DNA of 64,000 nucleotides, from positions 1-64,000 of the forward strand of contig CAIJRN010000034.1 of assembly GCA_903823115.1 (NCBI GenBank). The letters are read 5' to 3'. Shown one piece after another: positions 47,065 through 54,868 of this stretch (position 1 is the stretch's first letter; each line of letters opens with the position of its first letter). The notes below the pieces were generated by a model, which was not told the DNA's origin, searched no databases, and saw only the letters and a list, made by a program, of their open reading frames with translations. The translations under genes and the position numbers were made by a program. Origin of the DNA: an uncultured cyanobacterium (GTDB taxonomy: Bacteria; Cyanobacteriota; Cyanobacteriia; PCC-6307; Cyanobiaceae).

Positions 47065-47463
47065 TCAGCCGGCCGATCGATAGCTCAGGCGCGTCAGCAG
47101 GAAGGAGCTCGCGGCCCACAGCACCATGGTGATCAGGGCAATGGCGGCGCGATTGAAGGCCAGCCGCTGCAGGGCGCCGGCCGCGGCGAGGCTGAGTCCG
47201 AGGCAGCCCAGCTGGATGAGCGCGTAGCGCCCCAGCAGGGCCAGCCGGAAGGGCACGCGGAAGCTGTAGCGCGCATGCAGCACCGCATTCAGCACCAGGC
47301 AGATCGCTCCGGCGATGGCCACGGCGGCGGTGGCGCTGCCGCCGGCCAGGCTCACCAGGGCGAACAGGGCCAGGTACAGCAGTTCGCCGCAACCGCCCAC
47401 CAGCAGAAAACGCACGAGCTGATGCTGCAGGGGACGTCGCAGTCGCCGCAGGATCGTTCTCAC
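47065..47463 (-). CDS. gtrA: GtrA-family membrane protein (flippase-like)
   Basis: 132 residues from a GTG start that overlaps the gtrB-like stop as GTGA. Four hydrophobic segments: FLLVGGCGELLYLALFALV, AAVAIAGAICLVLNAVL, LLGRYALIQLGCLGLSLA and ALITMVLWAASSFLLT, with the loop HARYSFRVPFR after the second, typical of GtrA. GtrA proteins are thought to flip undecaprenyl-phosphate-glucose for O-antigen modification. An open frame extends to 47577 but only reads through gtrB. Confidence 0.85.
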   Translation of the reverse strand: MRTILRRLRRPLQHQLVRFLLVGGCGELLYLALFALVSLAGGSATAAVAIAGAICLVLNAVLHARYSFRVPFRLALLGRYALIQLGCLGLSLAAAGALQRLAFNRAAIALITMVLWAASSFLLTRLSYRSAG

Positions 47464-48440
47464 ACCTGTTCGCGGCCGCCGAGGGGCTCCAGGCTGCGCA
47501 CGAAGGACTGGGGCCTGCCGCTGACCGTCAGGAAGATCCGGCCCAGGTATTCCCCCAGCATGCCGATCAGCAGGCATTGCAGACCACCGAACAGCAGGAT
47601 CGCCGAAATGATCGACAGCCAGCCCTGCACCTGGCGGCCCTGCAGCAGGCTCTCCAGCAGCAGCCCCACCAGGGTGATGCCGCCGGCCAGGGCCAGCACC
47701 ACTCCCAGCAGCGAGGCCAGCCGCAGGGGCATGATCGAAAAACTGGTGAAGATGTTCAGCCAGAGCCGGATCAGGCGCCGCAGATTGTAACCGCTGTCCC
47801 CCGTTTCGCGCCGGTCGTGCTGCACCTTGAGGCTGCCGATGGCGGTGGTATATAGCGACAGCAGGCCGTCGATGTAGGGATAGGGGCCGCGATAGTCGGC
47901 CGCCTGCTGGGCCACCACGCCGGCCACGCAGCGGAAGCTGGAGAGGTAGAAGCGATCGGGCAGATCCAGCAGCCAGTTGGCGGTGCGATTGGCGAAGCGG
48001 CTGCCCAGGTTGCGCCAGCCGGCGTGCTGTTTCTGGCGGTAATCGCCGTAGACGACATCCAGCTCTTCGGCCAGGGCTTTGTGCCAGAGGCGCAGGCCTT
48101 CTTCCGGTGGATTCTGGAGATCGTCATCGAGGTTGATCACATGGCGGCCCCGGGCGTGGCGGTAGCCGGTGAGCACGGCCTGGTGTTCGCCGAAGTTGCG
48201 GCCATGGCGGATCAGCACCCCCTGCAGTGGGCTGCCCTGCAGCCGCCGGCGCAGCCGGGCCACCGTGTCGTCGGGGCTGCCGTCATCGACCAGCACCAGC
48301 TCCCAGGGGCCTGGCACCTTCAGGGTTTCCAGGCGGCTGACCAGGGCGTCGACGCTGCCGCTGCTGCGGTAGAGGGGGATCACCAGGCTGAGGATCGGCG
48401 TGGGATCGCCGCTGGTCGGGGGGGAGGGCGGCTCCGGCAT
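47460..48440 (-). CDS. gtrB: GtrB/ArnC-like polyprenyl-phosphate glycosyltransferase
   Basis: 326 residues. N-terminal GT2 domain: LSLVIPLYRSSGSVDALVS, LVLVDDGSPDDT, RHGRNFGEHQAVLTGYRHA and the metal site NLDDDLQNPPEE. Two C-terminal membrane helices (LASLLGVVLALAGGITLVGL and ISAILLFGGLQCLLIGMLGE) match enzymes that load a sugar onto undecaprenyl phosphate. Next to gtrA-like and GtrII-like genes, it likely makes Und-P-glucose for O-antigen decoration. It follows the methyltransferase by 6 bp on the minus strand. Confidence 0.88.
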   Translation of the reverse strand: MPEPPSPPTSGDPTPILSLVIPLYRSSGSVDALVSRLETLKVPGPWELVLVDDGSPDDTVARLRRRLQGSPLQGVLIRHGRNFGEHQAVLTGYRHARGRHVINLDDDLQNPPEEGLRLWHKALAEELDVVYGDYRQKQHAGWRNLGSRFANRTANWLLDLPDRFYLSSFRCVAGVVAQQAADYRGPYPYIDGLLSLYTTAIGSLKVQHDRRETGDSGYNLRRLIRLWLNIFTSFSIMPLRLASLLGVVLALAGGITLVGLLLESLLQGRQVQGWLSIISAILLFGGLQCLLIGMLGEYLGRIFLTVSGRPQSFVRSLEPLGGREQV

Positions 48441-48446
48441 GGCTGT

Positions 48447-49226
48447 TCAGGCGGGGATGGAGGCCCTGGGGCCGGCGGGCCGGCGCGCCTGCAGCAGCAG
48501 GGAGCTGCCCCAGGGCAGGGGCAGCAGCCTGGAGAGTCGCTCCTCCAGCTCCAGCAGGGCGACCAGCAGGCGGTTGAGCCAGGCGGGGGGAGGCTGCACG
48601 GCGGAGTCGGAAGGCTCGCCGCTGGCGCCTTGTTCCCCCTGCTCCAGCCGCGCCTGCAGCCAGAGCAGCGGCATCAGCCAGCTGTTCCAGTAGCGCAGGT
48701 CTTCGACCACGAGGCCGGCGGCCCCGGCCAGCTGGCGCAGCTCGCCGGGGCGAAAGCGGCGGGCGCCGAGCACGCGCCGGTCGTGGCGGCGGGCCAGGCA
48801 GGGCATGGCGGCGACATTGAGCAGCAGCAGGCCCCCCGGCTGCAGCAGGGTCGCCATCGCCGCCATCGCCCGGGGTGGATCCACGTTCTGGTGGTACAGC
48901 ACGTCCATCGAGAGCACCAGATCGAAGCGCTCCGGCCAGGTCACCAGATCATGCACCGAAGCGGCCCGCACCGGCAGGCCGCGTTGATGGCAGTACTGCA
49001 GGGCCACCGGACTGGCATCGCAGCCGCTGCACTGGGCCACGGCTCCTTCCCGGGCCAGGCTCTGCAGCAGGCCGCCGGTACCGCAGCCGGCATCGAACAC
49101 CGTCAGGGGGTGGCCCCGGCGCCGGGCTTCCCGGCGCAGCCTGGTCAGCACCCGGCGTCGCAGGCTGCGGTACCACCAGTGCCCGCCTTCCTGCTCCGCC
49201 AGCACGTGATATTCCGCCTCCTGCAT
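48447..49226 (-). CDS. Class I SAM-dependent methyltransferase
   Basis: 259 residues. SAM-binding motif I is VFDAGCGTGGLLQSLA; acidic motif post-I CSGCDASPVAL; motif II-like FDLVLSMDVLYH; motif III LLQPGGLLLLNVAAM. N-terminal HWWYRSLRRRVL is common in sugar or small-molecule methyltransferases found in LPS clusters. Start overlaps the aminotransferase stop by 1 bp (TGATG), so they are coupled. Likely methylates a sugar of the surface glycan. Confidence 0.88.
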   Translation of the reverse strand: MQEAEYHVLAEQEGGHWWYRSLRRRVLTRLRREARRRGHPLTVFDAGCGTGGLLQSLAREGAVAQCSGCDASPVALQYCHQRGLPVRAASVHDLVTWPERFDLVLSMDVLYHQNVDPPRAMAAMATLLQPGGLLLLNVAAMPCLARRHDRRVLGARRFRPGELRQLAGAAGLVVEDLRYWNSWLMPLLWLQARLEQGEQGASGEPSDSAVQPPPAWLNRLLVALLELEERLSRLLPLPWGSSLLLQARRPAGPRASIPA

Positions 49227-50374
49227 CAGAGGCTCCTCGGCAGATAGGGGTCGAGCCGTTGGCAGATCGCCTCGATCTGCGGCTCCTCCAGGTAGGGATG
49301 CAGGGGCAGGCTGAGGATTTCCAGCAGGCGGGCCTCGGTGCGGGGCAGGGGCCGGCCGGCGCCGAAGCGCTGACGCACATAGCTGTGCTGATGGCAGGCC
49401 AGGGGGTAGTGCACCGCCAGCGGCAGCTCCGGGCCAGCGGCCTCCTGCAGCAGGCGTTGGCGTGGCTCGGCAGGCAGGCTGATCACGTACAGGTGATAGC
49501 TGTGGCGCCAGTCGCAGCCATCACCGGGCAGCCAGGCTCTGCCGGCCAGCCGCTGCTCATACCAACGGGCCACCTGGCGCCGCTGGGCGATGCGCTGGTC
49601 CAGGTGGGCCAGCTTGCCCAGCAGCACCCAGGCCTGCAGTTCATCGAGCCGGCTGTTGACGCCGAATTGGACGGCCTGGCGCTCGCCGTCCCAGCCGTAG
49701 AAGCGCCGGCGGCGGCTGGTTTCGACATCGCCCTTGCGGTTCACCACCAGGGCGCCGCCATCGCCGAAGGCGGCCAGATTCTTGGTGGGATAGAAGCTGA
49801 AGGCCGCGAAGCGACCCCAGAGCCCGACCGGTTGGCCGGCCCAGGTGCTGCCGCAGGCCTGGGCGCAGTCCTCGATCAGGCTGACGCCATGGCGCTCACA
49901 GAGGGCGGCGATCGCCGGCAGGTCGCAGGCTTCGCCGTACAGGTGCACGGCGATCACCGCCTTCACGCCCGTCACCCGGGCCAGCTGCTTGCCCAGGTCC
50001 CCCACCGACAGCACGGAGCGATCCCGGGCCAGATCCAGGAACACCGGCACCGCCTCCAGCCGCAGCACCGCTGCCACCGTGGCGTAGGCGGTGTGGGAGG
50101 GCAGCAGCACCTTGTCACCGGGGGCCACGCCGCAACCCCGCAGGGCCAGCTCCAGGGCATCGGTGCCGTTGGCCACGCCCACCACCTGCTCGGCGGCCAG
50201 GTCCGGTGAGAGCCAGGCGGCGAAACCGGCCTCGAATTCGGCGACCCCCCGGCCGAGAATCACTTGTCCGGACTCCGTCATCCTCTGCAGTGCCGCGGTC
50301 AGCAGATGGCCATCGCGCAGCAGTTCCTGCTGGGGGAAGTTGAACGGGTTCGCCATCGGGGTCTGAACCGGCAT
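49226..50374 (-). CDS. DegT/DnrJ/EryC1/StrS-family sugar aminotransferase
   Basis: PLP-dependent transfer of an amino group to a nucleotide-bound keto-sugar. 382 residues. Seen: GVANGTDALELALRG for the cofactor phosphate, VAVHLYGEACDLPAI, SLIEDCAQACGSTW, and the PLP lysine Lys198 in SFYPTKNLAAFGDGGALV. All expected catalytic residues are present. An internal ATG at residue 7 is an alternative start. It is TGATG-coupled to both the SDR gene upstream and the methyltransferase downstream, so the three form one pathway unit. Confidence 0.92.
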   Translation of the reverse strand: MPVQTPMANPFNFPQQELLRDGHLLTAALQRMTESGQVILGRGVAEFEAGFAAWLSPDLAAEQVVGVANGTDALELALRGCGVAPGDKVLLPSHTAYATVAAVLRLEAVPVFLDLARDRSVLSVGDLGKQLARVTGVKAVIAVHLYGEACDLPAIAALCERHGVSLIEDCAQACGSTWAGQPVGLWGRFAAFSFYPTKNLAAFGDGGALVVNRKGDVETSRRRRFYGWDGERQAVQFGVNSRLDELQAWVLLGKLAHLDQRIAQRRQVARWYEQRLAGRAWLPGDGCDWRHSYHLYVISLPAEPRQRLLQEAAGPELPLAVHYPLACHQHSYVRQRFGAGRPLPRTEARLLEILSLPLHPYLEEPQIEAICQRLDPYLPRSL

Positions 50375-51411
50375 CAGAGGTAGTGGGATTGATGCTGGCG
50401 GTAGTAGGCGAGGGTGCGCTCCAGGGTGGCTTCCAGGCTGCGGGACGGCTGCCAGCCGGCATCCCGCTGGAAACGGTCGTAGCAGGAGTAGTAATCGCCG
50501 ATGTCGATCTTCTTGCGCTCGGCGGGGAAGCTCATCAGCCGGATTTCACCGGAGCCGTGCAGGCGGATCATCAACTCGGCCAGTTCCCTGAGACTCAGCC
50601 GTTCATGGGAGCCGAGGTTATAAGGCGTCGAGGCCAGTTCGTCCAGAGATGCCGCCATCAGCAGGGCATCCACCACATCCTCGACGTCGTTGAAGTCGCG
50701 CAGCTGCTCACCGCCCCAGACCTCAATCGGCTCCGAGGCCAGTAACTGGCGCAGCCAGATGCCCACGAAAGTCTGGCGGGCATCGCGAATGCGCATGCGC
50801 GGCCCGATCGTGTTGGTGAGCCTGAGGATACGGGTGCTGAGCCCGTAGACATCGGCGTAGAGACGATGATAAAGCTCGGCTGAAAGCTTGTTGATGCCAT
50901 TGACATCGACGGGTTCGATGGGATGGGCTTCATCCACCGGTAAATACTGGGGTTTGCCATAGATCTGGCGGGTGCTGGCGAACACGATGCGGGCTTCGGG
51001 ATTCACCCGCCGGCAGATCTCCAGCAGGCTCAGTTGAGCCGTGCCATTGATGGCGAGATCCGTTTCCGGATCATGCATCGAATCCAGATGGCTGGTCTGG
51101 CCGGCGAGATTGAAGATGACATCTTTGCCTTTGAGCAAGGCCTCCAGGGAGTAGCGATCGCGGATGTCGGAGAGATTGATGTGAACCGCGTCTTCGTGGC
51201 CGTTCAGATTGAAAAGATTGCCCCCGTACTGGGGAATCAGGCTGTCAATGATGGTCACCCGTGCGCCGAGCTGGCTCAGGCGGATGGCCAGATTGGAGCC
51301 GATGAAGCCAAGGCCGCCGGTGATCAGGGTTCGCTGGCCAATCCAATTGCCGAATGGGCTACTGCCGTCAGCCGTTGCTGGTGGCCCTTGGCTGTCCACG
51401 CTGTCATTCAA
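50374..51411 (-). CDS. NAD-dependent epimerase/dehydratase (extended SDR) with non-standard active site
   Basis: 345 residues. NAD-binding GGLGFIGSN at residues 32-40, FNLAGQTSHLDSM, and VFASTRQIYGKPQYLPVDE. Where extended SDRs have the catalytic YxxxK, this protein reads Asn171-Gly-Ile-Asn-Lys175 (DVNGINKLSAEL), so the Tyr is missing while the Lys is kept. LTNTIGPRMRIRDARQTF follows. From memory, a subfamily with NGINK exists in sugar clusters. It begins the coupled SDR-aminotransferase-methyltransferase operon. It may make the keto-sugar for the aminotransferase, but the chemistry is unclear. Confidence 0.85.
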   Translation of the reverse strand: MNDSVDSQGPPATADGSSPFGNWIGQRTLITGGLGFIGSNLAIRLSQLGARVTIIDSLIPQYGGNLFNLNGHEDAVHINLSDIRDRYSLEALLKGKDVIFNLAGQTSHLDSMHDPETDLAINGTAQLSLLEICRRVNPEARIVFASTRQIYGKPQYLPVDEAHPIEPVDVNGINKLSAELYHRLYADVYGLSTRILRLTNTIGPRMRIRDARQTFVGIWLRQLLASEPIEVWGGEQLRDFNDVEDVVDALLMAASLDELASTPYNLGSHERLSLRELAELMIRLHGSGEIRLMSFPAERKKIDIGDYYSCYDRFQRDAGWQPSRSLEATLERTLAYYRQHQSHYL

Positions 51412-51518
51412 AACAGCTCAACCTATCGGCCACCGGCCTCGAATCCATGTGCCCTGAACCACCATGGCCCGTGACGTCGCTCAGCTCTGGGCCTTGTTTT
51501 TGGCTTGGCCGCAGCGAT

Positions 51519-52589
51519 TCAGCTGCAGTCCCGCAGGACTTGCAGCACCTGCCGGGCGCTGGCCTCCCACTGAAAGTGAGCCGCTCGCGGTGGTCCCGCC
51601 GCGCTGAGCGACTGGGCCAGGTCCGCTTCCCGGCCGATGCGGCTGATCGCATCGGCGATCTGAGCCGGGGCGCGCGGATCCACCAGCAGGGCCGCATCGC
51701 CCACCACCTCCGGCAGGGCGCCGGCCCGAGCGGCGATCACCGGCGCGCCGCAGGCCATCGCCTCCAGGGCCGGCAGGCCGAAGCCCTCCCAGAGGCTCAC
51801 CAGCACCAGGGCCCGGCAGCGGTTCAGCAGCTCCAGCCGCTCCTGATCACTCACCCAGGCGATCCAGTCGCAGCGATCGGCGATGCCGAGCTCGGCGGCC
51901 AGGCGTTGCAGGGGCGGTGTGTAGCGAGCGTCGTGGGGGCCCACCAGCTTCAGCCGTAGCTCCCGCCCCGGATCGCTGACGGCGGCGAAGGCCCGCAGCA
52001 CCCGGGCCAGATTCTTGTGGGGATCGTGGCGGCCGAGCACCAGGACAAACGGTTCGCGCGCCAGGCCGAGCGGCCGCAGCCGCCCGGGGTCGAAGCCCAG
52101 CCGGATCGGCACCAGCCGCCGGGCCGGCACCCCCAGCCGCCCATGCACCTCCCGGGCGGTGGCCTCGGAGTTGCACAGCACCTTCACGGCTCGATGCAGC
52201 ACCAGGGGCACATAGGCCAGGTGGTAGGCCAGCAGGGGGGTGAGCTGGGGATAGCGCAGGGGCAACAGGTCGTGGACCAGCACCACCGAGCGCACCCCCC
52301 GCAGCAGCGGCGCCTCCGGCAGGGGCGAGAGCAGCAGCGGCGCGCCGCTGGCGCGCAGCAGGCGCGGCAGCTGGTTCTGGGTCCAGCGCAGCCGTTCCAG
52401 ATGGCCGCGGCGGCCGTGATGCGGCGAGAGGTTGGCGGGGATCGGCAGGCTGCCGGGACGGTCGCCCGCCAGGGGATCGAGCAGGGGCACCAGGTCCGGA
52501 TCCAGGGCGGCCACCAGATCGCGGGCCACCACACCGATGCCCGTGGGCCTGGAGCTCAGGTAGCTGCCGTTGAAGAGGGCGAGGGGCAT
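51519..52589 (-). CDS. Glycosyltransferase family 4 (mannosyltransferase-like)
   Basis: 356 residues, GT-B fold. Seen: PTGIGVVARDLVAAL at the N-terminus, VVLVHDLLPLRYPQLTP, CNSEATAREVHGRL, the donor-domain strand FVLVLGRHDPHKNLARVLRA, and the E-x7-E motif WEGFGLPALEAMACGAPVIA with DAALLVDP. Typical of LPS or capsule mannosyl/rhamnosyl transferases. Starts 4 bp after the stop of the GT2 gene, so both are co-transcribed, probably upstream of the SDR operon. Confidence 0.92.
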   Translation of the reverse strand: MPLALFNGSYLSSRPTGIGVVARDLVAALDPDLVPLLDPLAGDRPGSLPIPANLSPHHGRRGHLERLRWTQNQLPRLLRASGAPLLLSPLPEAPLLRGVRSVVLVHDLLPLRYPQLTPLLAYHLAYVPLVLHRAVKVLCNSEATAREVHGRLGVPARRLVPIRLGFDPGRLRPLGLAREPFVLVLGRHDPHKNLARVLRAFAAVSDPGRELRLKLVGPHDARYTPPLQRLAAELGIADRCDWIAWVSDQERLELLNRCRALVLVSLWEGFGLPALEAMACGAPVIAARAGALPEVVGDAALLVDPRAPAQIADAISRIGREADLAQSLSAAGPPRAAHFQWEASARQVLQVLRDCS

Positions 52590-52593
52590 GGTC

Positions 52594-53562
52594 TCAGGCG
52601 GGTTCCTGCAACACGATGGCCATCGCCTGCAAGACCGCCAGGCTGCGCCGGGGTCGCAGCGGCAGTCGCAGCAGGCTGAGCAGCAGCAGCCGCAGGCTGC
52701 GCAGCGCCACCACCCAGCCGGGGCTGTAGCGGCGCAGGAAGCGCAGATAGCTCAGGGTGGACAGCTGCAGCCGCCGGGGCCCGGGGGCGACGCTGCCGGT
52801 GCCCTTGCGATGGACGATCACCGGCTGCGGCAGCCACAGCACCGGTGCCCCCTGGCGGGCGAGGCGCAGGCAGAGGTCCATGTCCTCGTAATAGAGAGGA
52901 AAGCGTTCGTCGAAGCGGACGGCGCCGGGATGGGCCGCCGGTTTCAGCGCCAGGCTGCAGCCGCTCAGCCAGTCGAGGGCCAGGGGGGCAGCCGGCTCGT
53001 GCTGCATCGCGGCGCGGGGATCAAGGCGCCGGCCGCGGAAGGCGAGGCCGCCGCTGAACCAGCCGCCGCTGGACTCGTAGCCCCCGGCTCCATCGGCGAC
53101 GGCGGTGCCCACCACAGCCGACTGGGGCAGATGCCGCAGTCGGGCCCGCAGGCAGGCCAGTTCATCCCCGACCGGCAGGCCGGTGTCGGGATTGAGCAGC
53201 CACACCCAGCCGTCCCAGTGCTCTGCGGCCAACACATCCAGGGCCCGGTTGCAGCCCGCCGCGAAACCCTCCCCCTCAGCGCCCTCGATCGTCCGGATCC
53301 GCAGCCCGGCGGCGTTGTGCGTCAGCAGATCGCCATGCAGGGGTGCCGATTCAGGGCTGTTGTCCACCACCAGCCAGGCCTCGGCTGGTGGTGACTGGGC
53401 CGCCAGATCCCTGGCCAGGGCTGGCAGCACCGCAGCGCTGCCGTAGGCCACCGTGACCACGGCGATCCGCTCACTGCCGGTATCGGAGACGGTGGCGATG
53501 GTGGCGGCGTGAGGGAAAGTGGCGATGGGCGCGGCGTTCCTCTGGCCCGAGTTTCGCAGCAT
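52594..53562 (-). CDS. Glycosyltransferase family 2 (rhamnosyltransferase-like)
   Basis: About 322 residues. N-terminal IAVVTVAYGSAAVLPAL, WLVVDNSPESAP, GFAAGCNRALDVL and the metal site VWLLNPDTGLPVGDE. Later WLSGCSLALKPAA and FPLYYEDMDLCLRL, the ED-Y-EDxDLC block of rhamnosyl-type GT2 enzymes. C-terminal hydrophobic helices (WVVALRSLRLLLLSLLRL) may anchor it. Start chosen at the ATG 53562, which shares its CATG with the divergent HIT gene; an ATG at 53625 is also in frame. Coupled to the GT4 gene. Confidence 0.9.
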   Translation of the reverse strand: MLRNSGQRNAAPIATFPHAATIATVSDTGSERIAVVTVAYGSAAVLPALARDLAAQSPPAEAWLVVDNSPESAPLHGDLLTHNAAGLRIRTIEGAEGEGFAAGCNRALDVLAAEHWDGWVWLLNPDTGLPVGDELACLRARLRHLPQSAVVGTAVADGAGGYESSGGWFSGGLAFRGRRLDPRAAMQHEPAAPLALDWLSGCSLALKPAAHPGAVRFDERFPLYYEDMDLCLRLARQGAPVLWLPQPVIVHRKGTGSVAPGPRRLQLSTLSYLRFLRRYSPGWVVALRSLRLLLLSLLRLPLRPRRSLAVLQAMAIVLQEPA

Positions 53563-54064
53563 GATCGACCCCTCCAGCTGTGGTGTCTGCCTGATCCATG
53601 GGGACCTGGCCAGCTCCGGCTTCACCCAACCTGCACGCGCCAGCGCCGCTGGGCCCGGGGATCTGGCGATCGGTCGCTTCGGCCCCTGGCTTCTTCGCCA
53701 CCATCCTTTACCGGCGCCACTGGTGGGCTGGCTGATCCTCGACAGCCTGCGTCATGTCGGCGGCCCGGCTGATTTCAATGCGCTCGAAACGGCCGCCCTG
53801 GGACCGATCCTGCAGCGCAGTTCTGCCCTGGTGCGGGAACTGTGCGGCTGTCAGCGGGTCTATGCGATCGCCTTCGGCGAAGGGGCGCGCCACTTTCATC
53901 TGCATCTGATCCCCCGCCATGGCTCCGATCCGGCCACCGAGAGCTGGCGCGTGGCCGATCTCTACCGGGCGGTGAGTGCCGGTGAGCGCCCGGAGGCGGA
54001 TGCGGATTCCGTGCTGCAGCTGGTGCGCCGGGCCCGCCAGGCCAGTGACGACTGGCAGCTCTAG
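53561..54064 (+). CDS. HIT-family (histidine triad) nucleotide-binding protein
   Basis: 167 residues from the ATG at 53561 (an in-frame GTG at 53519 is possible). Typical features: CGVCLIHGD at the N-terminus (CxxC, often zinc-binding in HIT proteins), GWLILDSLRHVGG, and the triad HFHLHLIPRH with the three His residues of the active site. Family members hydrolyse or transfer nucleotide adducts (for example Ap4A or AMP-lysine); the substrate here is unknown. It is transcribed toward kdsB, 27 bp downstream. Confidence 0.85.
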   Translation: MIDPSSCGVCLIHGDLASSGFTQPARASAAGPGDLAIGRFGPWLLRHHPLPAPLVGWLILDSLRHVGGPADFNALETAALGPILQRSSALVRELCGCQRVYAIAFGEGARHFHLHLIPRHGSDPATESWRVADLYRAVSAGERPEADADSVLQLVRRARQASDDWQL

Positions 54065-54091
54065 GCTCCTGGGCTGATCTGGGATGCCCCG

Positions 54092-54868
54092 ATGCGGTAC
54101 GTGGTGGCGGTGCCGGCCCGGTTGGAATCGTCGCGGTTGCCCGGCAAGGTGATGGCCGACATCGGCGGCAAGCCGATGCTGCAGCGGGTGCTGGAGCGCT
54201 GCCGCCAGGCCCGATCTCCCGAGGCGGTGGTGCTTTGCACCGACAGCGAGGAATTGATCCGTGCAGCCGGCTCCTGGGGCTTCCCGGCGATCGCCACCAG
54301 TGCCGCCTGTGGTTCCGGCAGTGAGCGGATCGCTTCGGTGGTGGGCTTGATGGTGGAACTGGCCGGCACGACAGCCGAGCAGACGGTGATTCTCAACGTG
54401 CAGGGCGATCAACCGTTCATCGACGCCGCCGTGATCGATGCCATGGCCGAGGAATTCGAGCGTCGGGGGCCGGCGGCGGAGGTGCTGACGCCGGTGTACC
54501 GCATGGGGGCCGACAAGGTGCACAACCCCAATGTCGTCAAGACGCTGGTGGCCGCCGACGGCCGTGCCCTCTACTTCTCCCGCTCGGCGATTCCCCATGT
54601 CCGGGGTGTCGATCCGGCCGACTGGCACGCCCATGTGCCCTTCTGGGGTCATGTCGGCATTTATGGCTATCGGGCCGATGTGCTCGCCCGCTGGAATGAG
54701 CTGCCGCCCTCGCCGCTGGAGGAGATCGAGAAACTCGAGCAGCTGCGGCTGCTGGAGGCGGGCATCGGCATCGGCACCTTTGCGGTGCAGGGCGAGTCGC
54801 TGTCGGTGGACACCGCCGAACAGCTGGAGCAGGCCCGGGCCATGGCGGCGGCCCAGGCGGCGCCCTAG
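54092..54868 (+). CDS. kdsB: 3-deoxy-manno-octulosonate cytidylyltransferase (CMP-Kdo synthetase)
   Basis: Activates Kdo with CTP to CMP-Kdo. 258 residues. Seen: VAVPARLESSRLPGKVMADI, GGKPMLQRVLERC, VLCTDSEELIRAA, GSGSERIASVV, the catalytic-site LNVQGDQPFID, KTLVAADGRALYFSRSAIP and HVGIYGYRADVLARW, then PPSPLEEIEKLEQLRLLEAG. All match KdsB. Its stop overlaps that of the convergent kdsD by 4 bp, and HIT lies 27 bp upstream on the same strand. Confidence 0.96.
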   Translation: MRYVVAVPARLESSRLPGKVMADIGGKPMLQRVLERCRQARSPEAVVLCTDSEELIRAAGSWGFPAIATSAACGSGSERIASVVGLMVELAGTTAEQTVILNVQGDQPFIDAAVIDAMAEEFERRGPAAEVLTPVYRMGADKVHNPNVVKTLVAADGRALYFSRSAIPHVRGVDPADWHAHVPFWGHVGIYGYRADVLARWNELPPSPLEEIEKLEQLRLLEAGIGIGTFAVQGESLSVDTAEQLEQARAMAAAQAAP

